From UBA1756 sp045132235 (GTDB taxonomy: Bacteria > Bacteroidota > Bacteroidia > Bacteroidales > WCHB1-69): a stretch of 64,000 nucleotides of DNA. Below the pieces are notes generated by a model, which saw only the letters and a program-made list of their open reading frames with translations, was not told the DNA's origin and did not search any database. The stretch spans positions 1 to 64,000 of the forward strand of contig JBGURX010000052.1 of NCBI GenBank assembly GCA_045132235.1, given 5' to 3'. The position numbers were made by a program, and so were the translations under genes. Positions 50,300 to 59,565 of the stretch are shown here, one piece after another (position 1 is the first letter of the stretch; every line of letters starts with the position of its first letter).

Positions 50300-51628
50300 C
50301 TAATTTTCTTGTCCCATCACGGCTTCCAGCTCGGTCTTGGCCGACAGGAAGTTGTATATGGACTGGTGGTACAGCAGCTGCGACTGTGTGAGGGCGAGTT
50401 CGGCCGAGTTGAGGTCCAGCCAGGTGGCCATTCCCACCTCAAACTGCTTCTGTACAATCTCGTAGGCCCGCTGTGCCTGCATCATCGTCTCCTTGTTGGA
50501 GGTCATGTCCGCCATGGCGTTGCGGATGTTCGACAGGTTGTTGTTCACGCTCACCCGCAGGTTGTTCTCCACATACTTCCGCTGTTCCTCCAAGTTGGCG
50601 ATGGCCAGACGGGTCTCTTTGATTTTGTAGGAGGTTCCAATCCATGAGGTGATGGGCACGTTCAGCGAAAGGCCGACCACCGCGTAAGGGAACCAGTTGT
50701 AGTTGGCGAAGTCGAAGTCGTTGGCCATGGTCATGTACTGCGCGTTTCCGCTGAAAGCCAAGGTGGGACAGGCCGATGCCTTGATGAGCTTGACGCTCAT
50801 GTCGAGACTGTTCTTCGACAGGTCGAGCTGCTGGAGGTCGCTGTTGTTGGCTAACGAAACATTCTGTGCATCAGGGATTTGGTAATTAAGCATTTCATCC
50901 TCGAAATCAGAAAGCTGACCATCGAAGATGATGGGTTCGTTCACATCCACCCCGATGAGCACCTTCAGCATCATGGTGGCGAGGTTGACCGTGTTCTCGG
51001 CGGAGGTGAGCTGCGGCTTCTGGTTCTTCACCTGCACGTCGGCGCGCAGCTTGTCGAAGTCGGAGGCCAGACCCTGCTCGTATTTGTTGTTGATGTTCTG
51101 GGCCGTGTACTCCACATTGGCGTAGTTGACCTGCAACACGCGGTAGGAGTCCTTGGCCAAAAGCAGCCCGTAGTAGGCTTTCTTCACCTCGTTGACTAAC
51201 GAGATTTTGGAAGCCCTGGCATTCTCCATCGCGACTTCCACATCCAACTGCGACAGTTTCAGGTTGTACCAGGTGGGTGCCGCCACCAGAGGCAGCGAGA
51301 AGTTGATGCCGGCGGAGTAGTTGTTGCTCGTACCCACCTCAATGGTCATCGGATTGCCGCCCATTTCCATCGTCATCTTCTGCTTTTTCACCGTGCGCTG
51401 GTAGCTCCCGCTGGCCGCCACTGTCGGAAACAACGCGGCAATCTGCTCGTCCTTGCTGTATTTCTTCGACTCGATGTTGCGGTTCGCAATCTTGATGGTG
51501 GGGCTCTCGTTCAGCGCAATCTCAATGGCCTGCTGCAGGTTCACGTGCACCGAATCTTGTGCCGAAAGCACGAAGGGGAGGAAAAGGCATCCGAGAAACC
51601 AAAGGCTGCGTCTTACCATTCTATTCAT
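50300..51628 (-). CDS. TolC family outer-membrane efflux protein
   Basis: About 442 residues from the ATG at 51628 with signal peptide MNRMVRRSLWFLGCLFLPFVLSAQ; other in-frame ATGs at 51661 and 51619 are possible. Two repeats of long alpha-helical hairpins with short beta strands match the OEP family. Examples are QAIEIALNESPTIKIANRNIESKKY and, later, YEIVQKQFEVGMATWLDLNSAELAL. It forms the outer-membrane channel partner of the adaptor encoded next. No promoter was clearly recognised. Confidence 0.91.
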   Translation of the reverse strand: MNRMVRRSLWFLGCLFLPFVLSAQDSVHVNLQQAIEIALNESPTIKIANRNIESKKYSKDEQIAALFPTVAASGSYQRTVKKQKMTMEMGGNPMTIEVGTSNNYSAGINFSLPLVAAPTWYNLKLSQLDVEVAMENARASKISLVNEVKKAYYGLLLAKDSYRVLQVNYANVEYTAQNINNKYEQGLASDFDKLRADVQVKNQKPQLTSAENTVNLATMMLKVLIGVDVNEPIIFDGQLSDFEDEMLNYQIPDAQNVSLANNSDLQQLDLSKNSLDMSVKLIKASACPTLAFSGNAQYMTMANDFDFANYNWFPYAVVGLSLNVPITSWIGTSYKIKETRLAIANLEEQRKYVENNLRVSVNNNLSNIRNAMADMTSNKETMMQAQRAYEIVQKQFEVGMATWLDLNSAELALTQSQLLYHQSIYNFLSAKTELEAVMGQEN

Positions 51629-51735
51629 GAGTTTTTCTGATTTTTTCTTTTTTACAAACATACTTTAACGCACAAATCCCTAATTTCTTTTATGAATGGG
51701 AAGATTTTTATAAAATATTGGGAAAAGATACGTGT

Positions 51736-52662
51736 TTATTCGGTTGTGATGGATTGTTTTTTATGTAATGATTTATAAATTAGATAGATAAAAAAGATAA
51801 GGAAGAGAAGTGGGATGGCGGCGGAAAGGAGAGTGCTGAGCGTGAGCTGATCTTCGGTTACAGTATTGTTGACGAGAAGGATGTGTGCGATTATAATAGA
51901 CAATGCATTATGCAAAAAGTGTGCCAGAATGGGCAGCCACAACGACCCGCTCCAAACCAGCAGGTATCCGAGATAAGCCCCTAACAGCCAGCGGGCCACG
52001 AAACCGTCAATCTGCAAATGTATAGCACTGAAAATGAAACCGGTAAGCCAAATTGCCACATGGCTGTTTTTGCACCAGCGCTGTAAAACCTGCTGCAACG
52101 ACCCCCTGAAGAAAAACTCTTCGCACACCGCCGGCAGCAAGGCACATACCAACAGGTTGAGCAGTAACGTGCTGATATGGGGATCAGCGGTCATCATTTC
52201 CAATACTCTGTCGCTGGCCGCCTGTTTCTCATGCATCCACTCCTCAATCCCAGCCATAAACGAAGGCCACGGCATCAGTTTGCCGATTTCCACCAGCACG
52301 CCCGCCACTGGCAGGATGAACATCGCGGCTACAATGACGTAAACAATCGCCGGCACACTCCGTGGGAGCCTATCGGCATGGTTATAGACCCACCACCGCC
52401 GCTTCTGCAAGTATGAGAACAACAGTGCAGGGACTAAAAATGTTCCTATCGCATTGAAAACCTGCAAAAAACGGATGTAATCCGCCGTCGGGTTCTCCAC
52501 TTCCGTCCCCCAGATTCCCATAGAGACAATCCATCCGCATAATGTGATGACAATGCCGCAGCCAAGGGTGAGCAGCACCATATATATAAGTTGTATCATG
52601 GGATGCTTGTCCTCCAAAAGGGGCTTGCGCAGCAGGGGAGCTTTCGGTTCGTTATCGTTCAT
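51736..52662 (-). CDS. CPBP family intramembrane metalloprotease
   Basis: 308 residues with about eight membrane helices. The CPBP (Abi, Rce1-like) motifs are present: CEEFFFRGSLQ (EExxxR), FIFSAIHLQ (FxxxH) and HFLHNALS (HxxxN). Some members are active proteases and some are immunity or processing factors; the target here is unknown. It overlaps the 3' end of the PorE-like gene by 11 bp and is the last gene of the long minus-strand run. Confidence 0.88.
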   Translation of the reverse strand: MNDNEPKAPLLRKPLLEDKHPMIQLIYMVLLTLGCGIVITLCGWIVSMGIWGTEVENPTADYIRFLQVFNAIGTFLVPALLFSYLQKRRWWVYNHADRLPRSVPAIVYVIVAAMFILPVAGVLVEIGKLMPWPSFMAGIEEWMHEKQAASDRVLEMMTADPHISTLLLNLLVCALLPAVCEEFFFRGSLQQVLQRWCKNSHVAIWLTGFIFSAIHLQIDGFVARWLLGAYLGYLLVWSGSLWLPILAHFLHNALSIIIAHILLVNNTVTEDQLTLSTLLSAAIPLLFLIFFIYLIYKSLHKKQSITTE

Positions 52663-54691
52663 AAATCAAAAATACGGTTCTACGGTTTTTAGCACGTCCT
52701 TCTTCGGTGTTGTTGGTGGCGATGGGTTTGCTTTCGCCATAGCCTTTATAGCGGATTCTGTTTTTTGGTATTCCTTTTTCAATCAAATAGTTATAAACCG
52801 ACTGCGCACGCTTGTCGGAAAGAATCAGGTTGTCGTTGTCGTTGCCGATGTTGTCGGTATGTCCCTGTATCTCCGCCTTCACAGTGGGATTGTGTTCCAA
52901 AAAGTCAGCGAAAAGGTCGATGAGGCGCTTCGACTCGTCGGTCAGGGTATAGGAATTGGTGGCGAAGAAGATGTCGTGCAGGTCGCACACCTTGCCTACC
53001 TCGATGCGCTTCACCTCGGCATCGGAAGTCAGCACCGGTGCGGGGTCGGGCTCCACGGTCACCAGCTTGGTGTCGTAGGCATAGCCATCCTGCTTGATGT
53101 TGACGATGAGGTTCTGCGGCTTCTCGTGGTTCACCTGCGCGGCCACCGCGTACTGTCCGGTGTTGGCATTGGCCGTGGTGGTGGCGATGATGTTCGACTC
53201 CTCGTCGCGCAGCTCCACCACCGCGCTCACCAGCTCGTTGTCGTCGGTGTTCACCGTGCCTTTCACAATCACCATGCTCTTGGGACGCGCCTCCTCGTAC
53301 AGCTCAAATTTGTAAATGTTCCAGTCCTCCGAGTCGAGGTTGTTGGAAGAAAAATAGGCAGTTTTGCCGTCCAGACTCACAAAGAAATCCACATCGTCGT
53401 TCTCTGAGTTTATGGGGTAGCCGATGTTGACGGGTTTGCTCCACTTGCCGTTCTCGTCGAGTTTCGAGTAGTAGATGTCCATGCCGCCAAGGCCGGGACG
53501 TGCATCGGAGACCGACGAGGAGAAGTAGAGGGTGCGGCTGTCGGTGTGCAGAAACGGTGACCGCTCGTTGCCTTTGGTGTTGATGACGGGGCCGAGGTTG
53601 ACGGGCTCCTGCCAGTTGCCGTTGGCGTCGAGCTCGGTCATCCAGATGTCGGAACCACCATAGCCGCCCGGCCGGTCGGAGGCGAAAAAGAGAACGCTGC
53701 CGTCGGAGCTAAGCGTCGGCTGCGACTCCCACGAGTTCTCACGGTTCACCTTGTTGCCCAATGAGCGCGGATCCGACCACTCCAAGCCGTTCCATTTCGA
53801 GAAGAACAGGTCGTAGTTGGGGTACACGAAATCCTTGCCCTGCTCATCCTTGGTCCGCACCTCATGCACCATCGCGAAGATGAGCATGTCGTTGGCCAAG
53901 TTGATGGTGGGACTGCCCTCGCCGCTCGATTCGTTGAAGGGGGAGGGCAGGGGACGGCCGGTCTCGTAGCCGCCGTCTCCGGTCTGCCGGCTGTAGGAGA
54001 AAAACTCCTTGTCGGCGGTCTCTTTGCCGAAGGCGGTCTGCTGCGTGTAGGGCTGCCGCCGCGTGAAGTAAAAGTACTCTCCGTCGGGCGAGATGGTGGC
54101 GAGGTACTCGTCGTTCTTCGTCGAGATGCCCGGCACCGGCTTCGGATCGAATGGTACCGGATTGTTGAGCAGCTGCGAGAAAACTTTCGACGACTTGATG
54201 ATCTGCTCCGCATGCGTCAGCTCCACATCGTCCTTCACAAGGTCGGGGTTGTCGAGCAGAATCTGCGCATGCTTGATGGCGTTGTTGAAGTCCTCGATCA
54301 GCCACGCCACGCGCGCCGCCAAGTAGTGCACCTCTATCTTGTACTCAGGGCATATCGCCGCCATGCGGTTGGCAGCTTCTATGCCTTTTCTCGCATCTCT
54401 TTCATTATCAACAACAAAACCATTGATTTTAATGGGAAGAAAATAGCTTAACGCTAAATAATAGTTCACCTCAAGATGTTCGGGATAATCTTCCAGAATT
54501 TCATAATAGATGACGTTGGCATCCGATTTTTTCCCCGATTTCTGCAACTCGCGGGCCTTCTGAAACTGCTTGACGACGGCTTTAGGGTAGCTTTGCACAC
54601 AGGGATCTTCGTTGTCGTCCTCTTGGGCGTGCAGCGACAAGACCGCCGTGCAGAGCAGTATTCCGATGATGAATTTGAGGTGTCTTTTCAT
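52652..54691 (-). CDS. PorE-like T9SS protein (TPR, PD40 propeller, CRD, OmpA)
   Basis: About 679 residues from the ATG at 54691, with signal peptide MKRHLKFIIGILLCTAVLSLHAQ. A TPR region covers about 35-180. A beta-propeller of PD40/WD40-like blades follows (ATISPDGEYFYFTRR; PTLSSDGSVLFFASDRPGG; LHTDSRTLYFSSSVSD). A carboxypeptidase-regulatory-like domain (VKGTVNTDDNELVSAVVEL) comes next. Last is an OmpA peptidoglycan-binding domain (IQGHTDNIGNDNDNLILSDKRA, then NRRTVFL). That four-domain order is the one described for PorE, which ties the T9SS to peptidoglycan. It overlaps the CPBP gene. Confidence 0.87.
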   Translation of the reverse strand: MKRHLKFIIGILLCTAVLSLHAQEDDNEDPCVQSYPKAVVKQFQKARELQKSGKKSDANVIYYEILEDYPEHLEVNYYLALSYFLPIKINGFVVDNERDARKGIEAANRMAAICPEYKIEVHYLAARVAWLIEDFNNAIKHAQILLDNPDLVKDDVELTHAEQIIKSSKVFSQLLNNPVPFDPKPVPGISTKNDEYLATISPDGEYFYFTRRQPYTQQTAFGKETADKEFFSYSRQTGDGGYETGRPLPSPFNESSGEGSPTINLANDMLIFAMVHEVRTKDEQGKDFVYPNYDLFFSKWNGLEWSDPRSLGNKVNRENSWESQPTLSSDGSVLFFASDRPGGYGGSDIWMTELDANGNWQEPVNLGPVINTKGNERSPFLHTDSRTLYFSSSVSDARPGLGGMDIYYSKLDENGKWSKPVNIGYPINSENDDVDFFVSLDGKTAYFSSNNLDSEDWNIYKFELYEEARPKSMVIVKGTVNTDDNELVSAVVELRDEESNIIATTTANANTGQYAVAAQVNHEKPQNLIVNIKQDGYAYDTKLVTVEPDPAPVLTSDAEVKRIEVGKVCDLHDIFFATNSYTLTDESKRLIDLFADFLEHNPTVKAEIQGHTDNIGNDNDNLILSDKRAQSVYNYLIEKGIPKNRIRYKGYGESKPIATNNTEEGRAKNRRTVFLIYER

Positions 54692-54719
54692 GGTGTTGTA
54701 TTTGAAAATCAATATATTG

Positions 54720-55460
54720 CTATTTAGACTGGCCTTTGGTGAGGGTGTGGAACAGATCCTCGATGGAGGCGTTCTTCATGCCGCGCTTGGCGGCTTCCTC
54801 CCGCAGCGTTTGGAGGGTGGCATCCGCTACCACTTCGCCCTTGTTGATGATGATGGCGCGGCTGCACATGGCCTCCACCTCCTGCATGATGTGCGTGGAG
54901 AGCAGCACGGTCTTGGTCTTGCCGCACTCCTTGATGAGGTTGCGGATGCCGACCAGCTGGTTGGGGTCGAGGCCCGATGTCGGCTCGTCGAGAATCAGCA
55001 CCTCGGGGTCGGAGATAAGTGCCTGCGCCAGTCCCACACGCTGCTTGTAGCCTTTCGACAGCTGCGCAATCTTCTTGTGCATTTCGGGACCGAGGCCGGT
55101 CATCTCCACTACCTCGTCCACACGCTTCTTGCGGTTTGAAAGCGGGATTTTGCGCATTCCTGCGATGAAGGTGAGGAACTCAGTGACGTACATATCCACA
55201 TACAGGGGGTTGGCTTCCGATAGGTAGCCCACCTTCTTGCGCAGTTCCAGCGAGTCGTTCCAGATGTCGAGTCCGCACACGCTCACGTCGCCGCTGGTGG
55301 GCGGCTGGTAGCAGGTGATGATCTTCATCATGGTGGATTTACCCGCCCCGTTGGGACCGAGAAAACCGACCACTTCTCCCTTGCCGACCTCAAAGCTCAC
55401 ATCTTTTAAGGCCCACTGTTTGCCAAACTGCTTCGATACTTTGTTTACAATGATTGACAT
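54720..55460 (-). CDS. gldA: GldA-type ABC transporter ATP-binding protein
   Basis: 246 residues. Walker A is FLGPNGAGKSTMMK and the signature is LSKGYKQRVGLAQAL. Walker B is LILDEPTSGLDPNQL, with the switch LLSTHIMQEVEAMC. The NPLYVDMYVTEFL segment and the length match GldA, the ATPase of the GldA-GldFG transporter required for gliding in Flavobacterium. No gldF or gldG permease is in the window, so it may pair with one encoded elsewhere. It lies 24 bp after LptF/G and 28 bp before the PorE-like gene. Confidence 0.85.
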   Translation of the reverse strand: MSIIVNKVSKQFGKQWALKDVSFEVGKGEVVGFLGPNGAGKSTMMKIITCYQPPTSGDVSVCGLDIWNDSLELRKKVGYLSEANPLYVDMYVTEFLTFIAGMRKIPLSNRKKRVDEVVEMTGLGPEMHKKIAQLSKGYKQRVGLAQALISDPEVLILDEPTSGLDPNQLVGIRNLIKECGKTKTVLLSTHIMQEVEAMCSRAIIINKGEVVADATLQTLREEAAKRGMKNASIEDLFHTLTKGQSK

Positions 55461-55484
55461 GATATTGGATTGATATTTTTTTTT

Positions 55485-56564
55485 CTATTTTGGAATGGTA
55501 AAAAGAAGGAAGGCACTGATGCCGAGATAGATGAGATTGGGTAGCCATACGGCCATCGCCGGCGACAGCGACTCCGACACCGCGAAGACCGTTGACACCT
55601 GTTGCAGAAAAATGAAGGTGAACACGAAGAACATGCCGATGAAGATGTGCACTCCGATGCCGCGCTGCGTCTTCCGCGCCGCCACGCACAACCCCAATAA
55701 GGTCATCACGATGATGGAGGCAGGGTTGGCCACCCTTCGGTGCTGCTCTATCTGGTAGCTCTTCACCAGCGTGGAGCCCTTTTCCTGCTCTTTCTTGATG
55801 AATTTCTTGAGCTTGCTGTAGCTCATGGTGCCGGCGGTCGATACGTCCGGACTGAAATCGGCGACCGTGAAGTTGAAGGTGGTGTCCATCTCAAGACCGG
55901 CCGTAAGGTGTTCTTCCCCTTTGGCATCGAAGGTGCGCAACCGGTAGTTGTACAGCCGCCATTTTGAGGTGCAGGTGTCGTACACGATGCGGTCGGCACT
56001 CAGCTTGTAGGGAATATTTTCTTCACCGAAAATCTCGTAGGTGAACTTGTCGCCTGTCAGCGCTTTCTTGCGCCAGTTTTGCACATATACGTACGAGTCT
56101 TTGGTGTTCTTGAAATGAAAGTTGCGCTGTGTGATGGCACCCGCCACCATGTTGTGGGGCGCGTGGAAATATTCGTCCTTGAACTTGTTGAGCTTCGCAT
56201 TGGAGGTGGGAACCACAAAGTTGGAAAGGAAAAGTGAAAAGATACCCAGCAGGATGGCGCCCACAATGTAGGGCACGATGAAGCGGTAAAAGCTCACTCC
56301 GCCGTTGAAGAAGGAGATGATTTCGTTGCGCTCCGACAGCTTCGAGGTGAACCAGATGACCGAGATGAAGGTGAACAGCGGGAAAAACAAGGTGACAAAG
56401 TAGGGAATGAAGTTCATATAGTAGCCCGTGATGACATTCATCGCAGTGGTGTTGTTGAAATACTGCATGTTCTGCGAGATGTCGAACACGATGATGATGG
56501 TCATCAGCAGGGCGATAGCATAGAATACGGAACCGATGTACTTACGCAGAAGGTAAGTATCCAT
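55485..56564 (-). CDS. LptF/LptG family LPS-export permease
   Basis: About 359 residues from the ATG at 56564 (MDTYLLRKYIGSVF, matching the usual LptF/G opening); an ATG at 56600 would add 12 residues. Three membrane helices lie in the first 130 residues, then a periplasmic beta-jellyroll of about 150 residues, then three more helices near the end (ASIIVMTLLGLCVAARKTQRGIGVHI). It extracts LPS from the inner membrane together with LptB. It follows the haem-type membrane protein by about 50 bp. Confidence 0.88.
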   Translation of the reverse strand: MDTYLLRKYIGSVFYAIALLMTIIIVFDISQNMQYFNNTTAMNVITGYYMNFIPYFVTLFFPLFTFISVIWFTSKLSERNEIISFFNGGVSFYRFIVPYIVGAILLGIFSLFLSNFVVPTSNAKLNKFKDEYFHAPHNMVAGAITQRNFHFKNTKDSYVYVQNWRKKALTGDKFTYEIFGEENIPYKLSADRIVYDTCTSKWRLYNYRLRTFDAKGEEHLTAGLEMDTTFNFTVADFSPDVSTAGTMSYSKLKKFIKKEQEKGSTLVKSYQIEQHRRVANPASIIVMTLLGLCVAARKTQRGIGVHIFIGMFFVFTFIFLQQVSTVFAVSESLSPAMAVWLPNLIYLGISAFLLFTIPK

Positions 56565-56615
56565 GATGGTCCATCTCCAAGTGTCCTTTCTGAAGTTCAT
56601 CGCCGCTGTTTTCTT

Positions 56616-57335
56616 TTACTCTTTTCTTTTTTGGAAAATGGTTTTGAAATAGTTGAGGTGCCACAGTGCGTGGAAAAATGCAATGACCGTCATGGCAATG
56701 CCGAACCACACATGGAGTTTCAACAAGGTGATGTAGCACTCGGGACGATAGCCGTGATGGATGAAGATGGCCAGCAGCAGTCCTAACAGACACGATACCA
56801 GGAAGGTGACCGAGAGGGCGACATTCCACACCTTGCGGTGCGTGACCTTTGTCCATTGGTTGGTCTTGACGAGAATGAACGAGATGAGATACATCAGCAG
56901 GGTGCCGCCGAGGATGAGATAGACATGATAGGGAGAAGAGGGCTTGGCAGGGGCTTCTTCCTCGGGTTGCTGCGTGATAACACTCTGGTTGGCATCTGCT
57001 CCAACAGTTTCGGTTTCAGCTGTTTGTGCATCGACAGTGGTGTTCTCCTGTGCGGCAGGCTGCTTTGGGTCGGCAGATGCCGCCTTGGAGGTTGCGCTTT
57101 CCGTGCCGGCTCCCGTTTCCGGCTTCGGTGCCTTCGGCTGTTGCGGTGTCGTGGGTTCAGCTTTGGCCTCTGCCTTGGGCTGCGACAGCTTGCCGTGGTC
57201 ACAGAATCCATCGCCATTGGCATCCACAAAACGCCCGCAAATGCCGGGACAGTCCACCTGCGGACAGTCCTGCTGAGCGGCGATTGTGCCACAAAGCATG
57301 ATCAATGACAGGGTTATAAGGATTATTCTTTTCAT
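56616..57335 (-). CDS. membrane protein with Cys/DxNxDG head and His-rich helices
   Basis: 239 residues with a signal peptide (about 1-20). The head has Cys24, 29, 33 and 45 around an EF-like loop DANGDGFCDH (38-47). A linker of about 80 residues rich in Ala, Pro, Glu and Gln follows. Three membrane helices cover about 137-155, 168-193 and 207-229. Histidines 166, 193, 194, 208, 222 and 226 lie at their ends, as in b-type haem membrane domains (DUF4405-like). Electron transfer or haem binding is inferred only. It lies 21 bp after the S9 peptidase gene and 15-51 bp before LptF/G, depending on that start. Confidence 0.6.
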   Translation of the reverse strand: MKRIILITLSLIMLCGTIAAQQDCPQVDCPGICGRFVDANGDGFCDHGKLSQPKAEAKAEPTTPQQPKAPKPETGAGTESATSKAASADPKQPAAQENTTVDAQTAETETVGADANQSVITQQPEEEAPAKPSSPYHVYLILGGTLLMYLISFILVKTNQWTKVTHRKVWNVALSVTFLVSCLLGLLLAIFIHHGYRPECYITLLKLHVWFGIAMTVIAFFHALWHLNYFKTIFQKRKE

Positions 57336-57356
57336 TTTGGTGAATTAAAAGAATGA

Positions 57357-59474
57357 CTATTTTTTCAGATATTCATCCAAGAAGCGGAAAAACTCGCGCT
57401 GCCAGAGGAAGGCGTTCTGCGGTTTCAGCACAAAGTGAGTCTCTTCGGGGAAGAAGAGGAAACGGCTCGGGATGCCCTTCATCTGGGCAATGTCGAAAGC
57501 CTGCATGCCCTCGGTATAGGGGATGCGGAAGTCGTTGCCGCCATGGATGACCAAAATAGGAGTGTCCCAGTTGCCCACGAACTTGTTGGGCGAGAAGTTG
57601 TAGCTGTTGGGCTTGTTGTCCCAGTAGTTGCCTTCGATGTCGTGGTTGGCGAAGAAGAGCTCCTCGGTGGTGCCGTACCAGCTCTCGAAGTTGAACATAC
57701 CGCAGTGGGCGATGAGGGCTTTGAAGCGTTTGTTGTGGTTGCCGGCCAGCCAATACACCGAGTAGCCGCCGAAACTGGCACCCACAGCACCCAGACGGTT
57801 CTCATCCACGTACGGCTCTTTCGCCACCTCGTCGATGGCCGACAGGTAGTCCTTCATGCACTGTCCGCCGTAGTCGCCGCTGATCTCGTCGTTCCACTCC
57901 TTGCCGAAGCCGGGCAGGCCGCGACGGTTAGGAGCCACCACAATGTAGTCGTGCGCCGCCATCATCGAGAAGTTCCAGCGGTATGAGAAGAACTGGCTGA
58001 CAGGCGATTGCGGGCCGCCTTCGCAGTAGAGCAGGGCGGGGTATTTCTTGTTGGGGTCGAATTTCGGGGGATAGATCACCCACACGAGCATCTCCTTGCC
58101 GTCGGTGGTCTTCACCCAGCGTTTCTCGGTCTTGCCCATGTCGATTTGGTCCAAGTACTCTTTGTTGGTGAAGGTGAGCTGGGTTTCGGCGCCGCTGTTC
58201 GGGTCCACAGCGTAGATTTCGGCGGGCAGCTGGTGCGTGGTCTTGGTGGCGATGAGTTTGCCGTTGGCCCATGCCAGCGAGTTGTAGTCGTGGTCGCCGT
58301 TGGTGATGACCTTGACCTCTTCCATAGTCTGTTTTTTCTTCTCGAAGCGGGTCTGCCACACGAAAATCTGGTTGGTGCCCTCGTAGCTGCTGAGGAAGTA
58401 GATTTTCTTGCCGTCAGGGCTCCACACGAAACTTTCGGGGTTGAGCTGGCTGTCGTTGCCGCCCACCAGCATGCGGGTGCTGTTGGTTTTGAAGTCGTGC
58501 AGCATCATCCGTTTCTGGTCCGATTCGAAGCCGTCGGTCTCCATGCTCCACCATACGAGTTGGCTGCCATCGGGGCTCCATACAGGGTTCATGTCGTAGC
58601 CGAGGTTGCCTTCGGTGAGGTTGGTGGTCTGTTCAGTGGCAAGGTCGTAGATGAAAATGTCGGTGTTGGTGCTCACGGCGAAATCCTTGCCGGTGGCGCG
58701 TTTGCAGCAGTAGGCGATCTTTTGGCCGTCGGGGCTCCACACGGCATCCTCCATGCCTCCGAAGGGAGGTACCGGACAATGGAAACGCTCGCCTTTCAGC
58801 AGCTCGATGGCCTTTTCGGGCTTTTCGTACGGGGCGATGAAGAGATGGGCGTAAGTGCCGTCGGCCCAGCTGTCCCAGTGGCGGTACATCAGGTCGTCGT
58901 AAATCATCGCGTTGGCCTGCGGCAGGTCGGCATAGCGGTCGGTGATGGTGGGGTCGAGCTGCACGTTGCAGGTGTAGAGGATGTGCGTGCCGTCGGGCGA
59001 GTACGAGAAACCGTTGATGTCGAGTTTGGAATGGGTGATCTGCGTGCGGCCGGTGCCGTCGGGGTTGCACTCGAACACCTGCATGGTGCCGTTGACCACG
59101 AACAGGAAGCCTATTTTCTTGCCGTCGGGACGCCATACCGCCTGTACTTCATTGGCGGGGGTGCGGGTAATCTGGGTGGGTGTGCCGCCCGTGGTGGGAA
59201 TGGTGTACAACTCGGTGTTGCCCTTGTTTTTCTGGTAGTCGTAATAGGTGACACCGTACAGCAGGGTTTTGCCGTCGGGCGAGACCTCCGGCGCGCTCAC
59301 ACGGCCGAAGTGCCAAAGAATCTGTTCGGTCAATACGCCCTTCGAGAAGTCGGGGGCGGGACGGTTGTCACGGGTAATCAGGTCCGACTTCGCATCTTTG
59401 CTTTGTGCGTTGGCCTGCGGGGTGGGAATGAGCATCATCATACTAATAACGACAAAAAAGAGGATTTTCTTCAT
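57357..59474 (-). CDS. S9 family peptidase (prolyl oligopeptidase type), exported
   Basis: 705 residues with signal peptide MKKILFFVVISMMMLIPTPQANAQ. A beta-propeller of PD40-like blades (about 45-420) includes APEVSPDGKTLLYGV and AVWSPDGQKIAYCC. A C-terminal alpha/beta hydrolase follows, with catalytic Ser in GASFGGYS, Asp in HGGNDFRIP and His in EETHFVL. It is probably a periplasmic or surface peptidase that removes di- or tripeptides or cleaves oligopeptides. It heads the six-gene minus-strand run and has its own promoter. Confidence 0.92.
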   Translation of the reverse strand: MKKILFFVVISMMMLIPTPQANAQSKDAKSDLITRDNRPAPDFSKGVLTEQILWHFGRVSAPEVSPDGKTLLYGVTYYDYQKNKGNTELYTIPTTGGTPTQITRTPANEVQAVWRPDGKKIGFLFVVNGTMQVFECNPDGTGRTQITHSKLDINGFSYSPDGTHILYTCNVQLDPTITDRYADLPQANAMIYDDLMYRHWDSWADGTYAHLFIAPYEKPEKAIELLKGERFHCPVPPFGGMEDAVWSPDGQKIAYCCKRATGKDFAVSTNTDIFIYDLATEQTTNLTEGNLGYDMNPVWSPDGSQLVWWSMETDGFESDQKRMMLHDFKTNSTRMLVGGNDSQLNPESFVWSPDGKKIYFLSSYEGTNQIFVWQTRFEKKKQTMEEVKVITNGDHDYNSLAWANGKLIATKTTHQLPAEIYAVDPNSGAETQLTFTNKEYLDQIDMGKTEKRWVKTTDGKEMLVWVIYPPKFDPNKKYPALLYCEGGPQSPVSQFFSYRWNFSMMAAHDYIVVAPNRRGLPGFGKEWNDEISGDYGGQCMKDYLSAIDEVAKEPYVDENRLGAVGASFGGYSVYWLAGNHNKRFKALIAHCGMFNFESWYGTTEELFFANHDIEGNYWDNKPNSYNFSPNKFVGNWDTPILVIHGGNDFRIPYTEGMQAFDIAQMKGIPSRFLFFPEETHFVLKPQNAFLWQREFFRFLDEYLKK

Positions 59475-59544
59475 GATTTTTATTATGTATTAATTTGATT
59501 ATCAATAAATTGAATGGCAAAATGCAGATTTTGCTTTCAAACGG

Positions 59545-59552
59545 CAAATTTA
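59545..59552 (-). promoter_or_regulatory. -7 element of the S9-to-CPBP gene run (TAAATTTG)
   Basis: Minus-strand TAAATTTG, 71 bp before the start at 59474 and only 14 bp from the divergent murB element. Confidence 0.55.
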
Positions 59553-59565
59553 CATTTTTTCCTCG

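Noticed and set aside
58008..59498. 496-codon plus-strand frame opposite the S9 peptidase
   Set aside because: The minus strand encodes an intact S9 peptidase with signal peptide and triad; the plus frame is a shadow.
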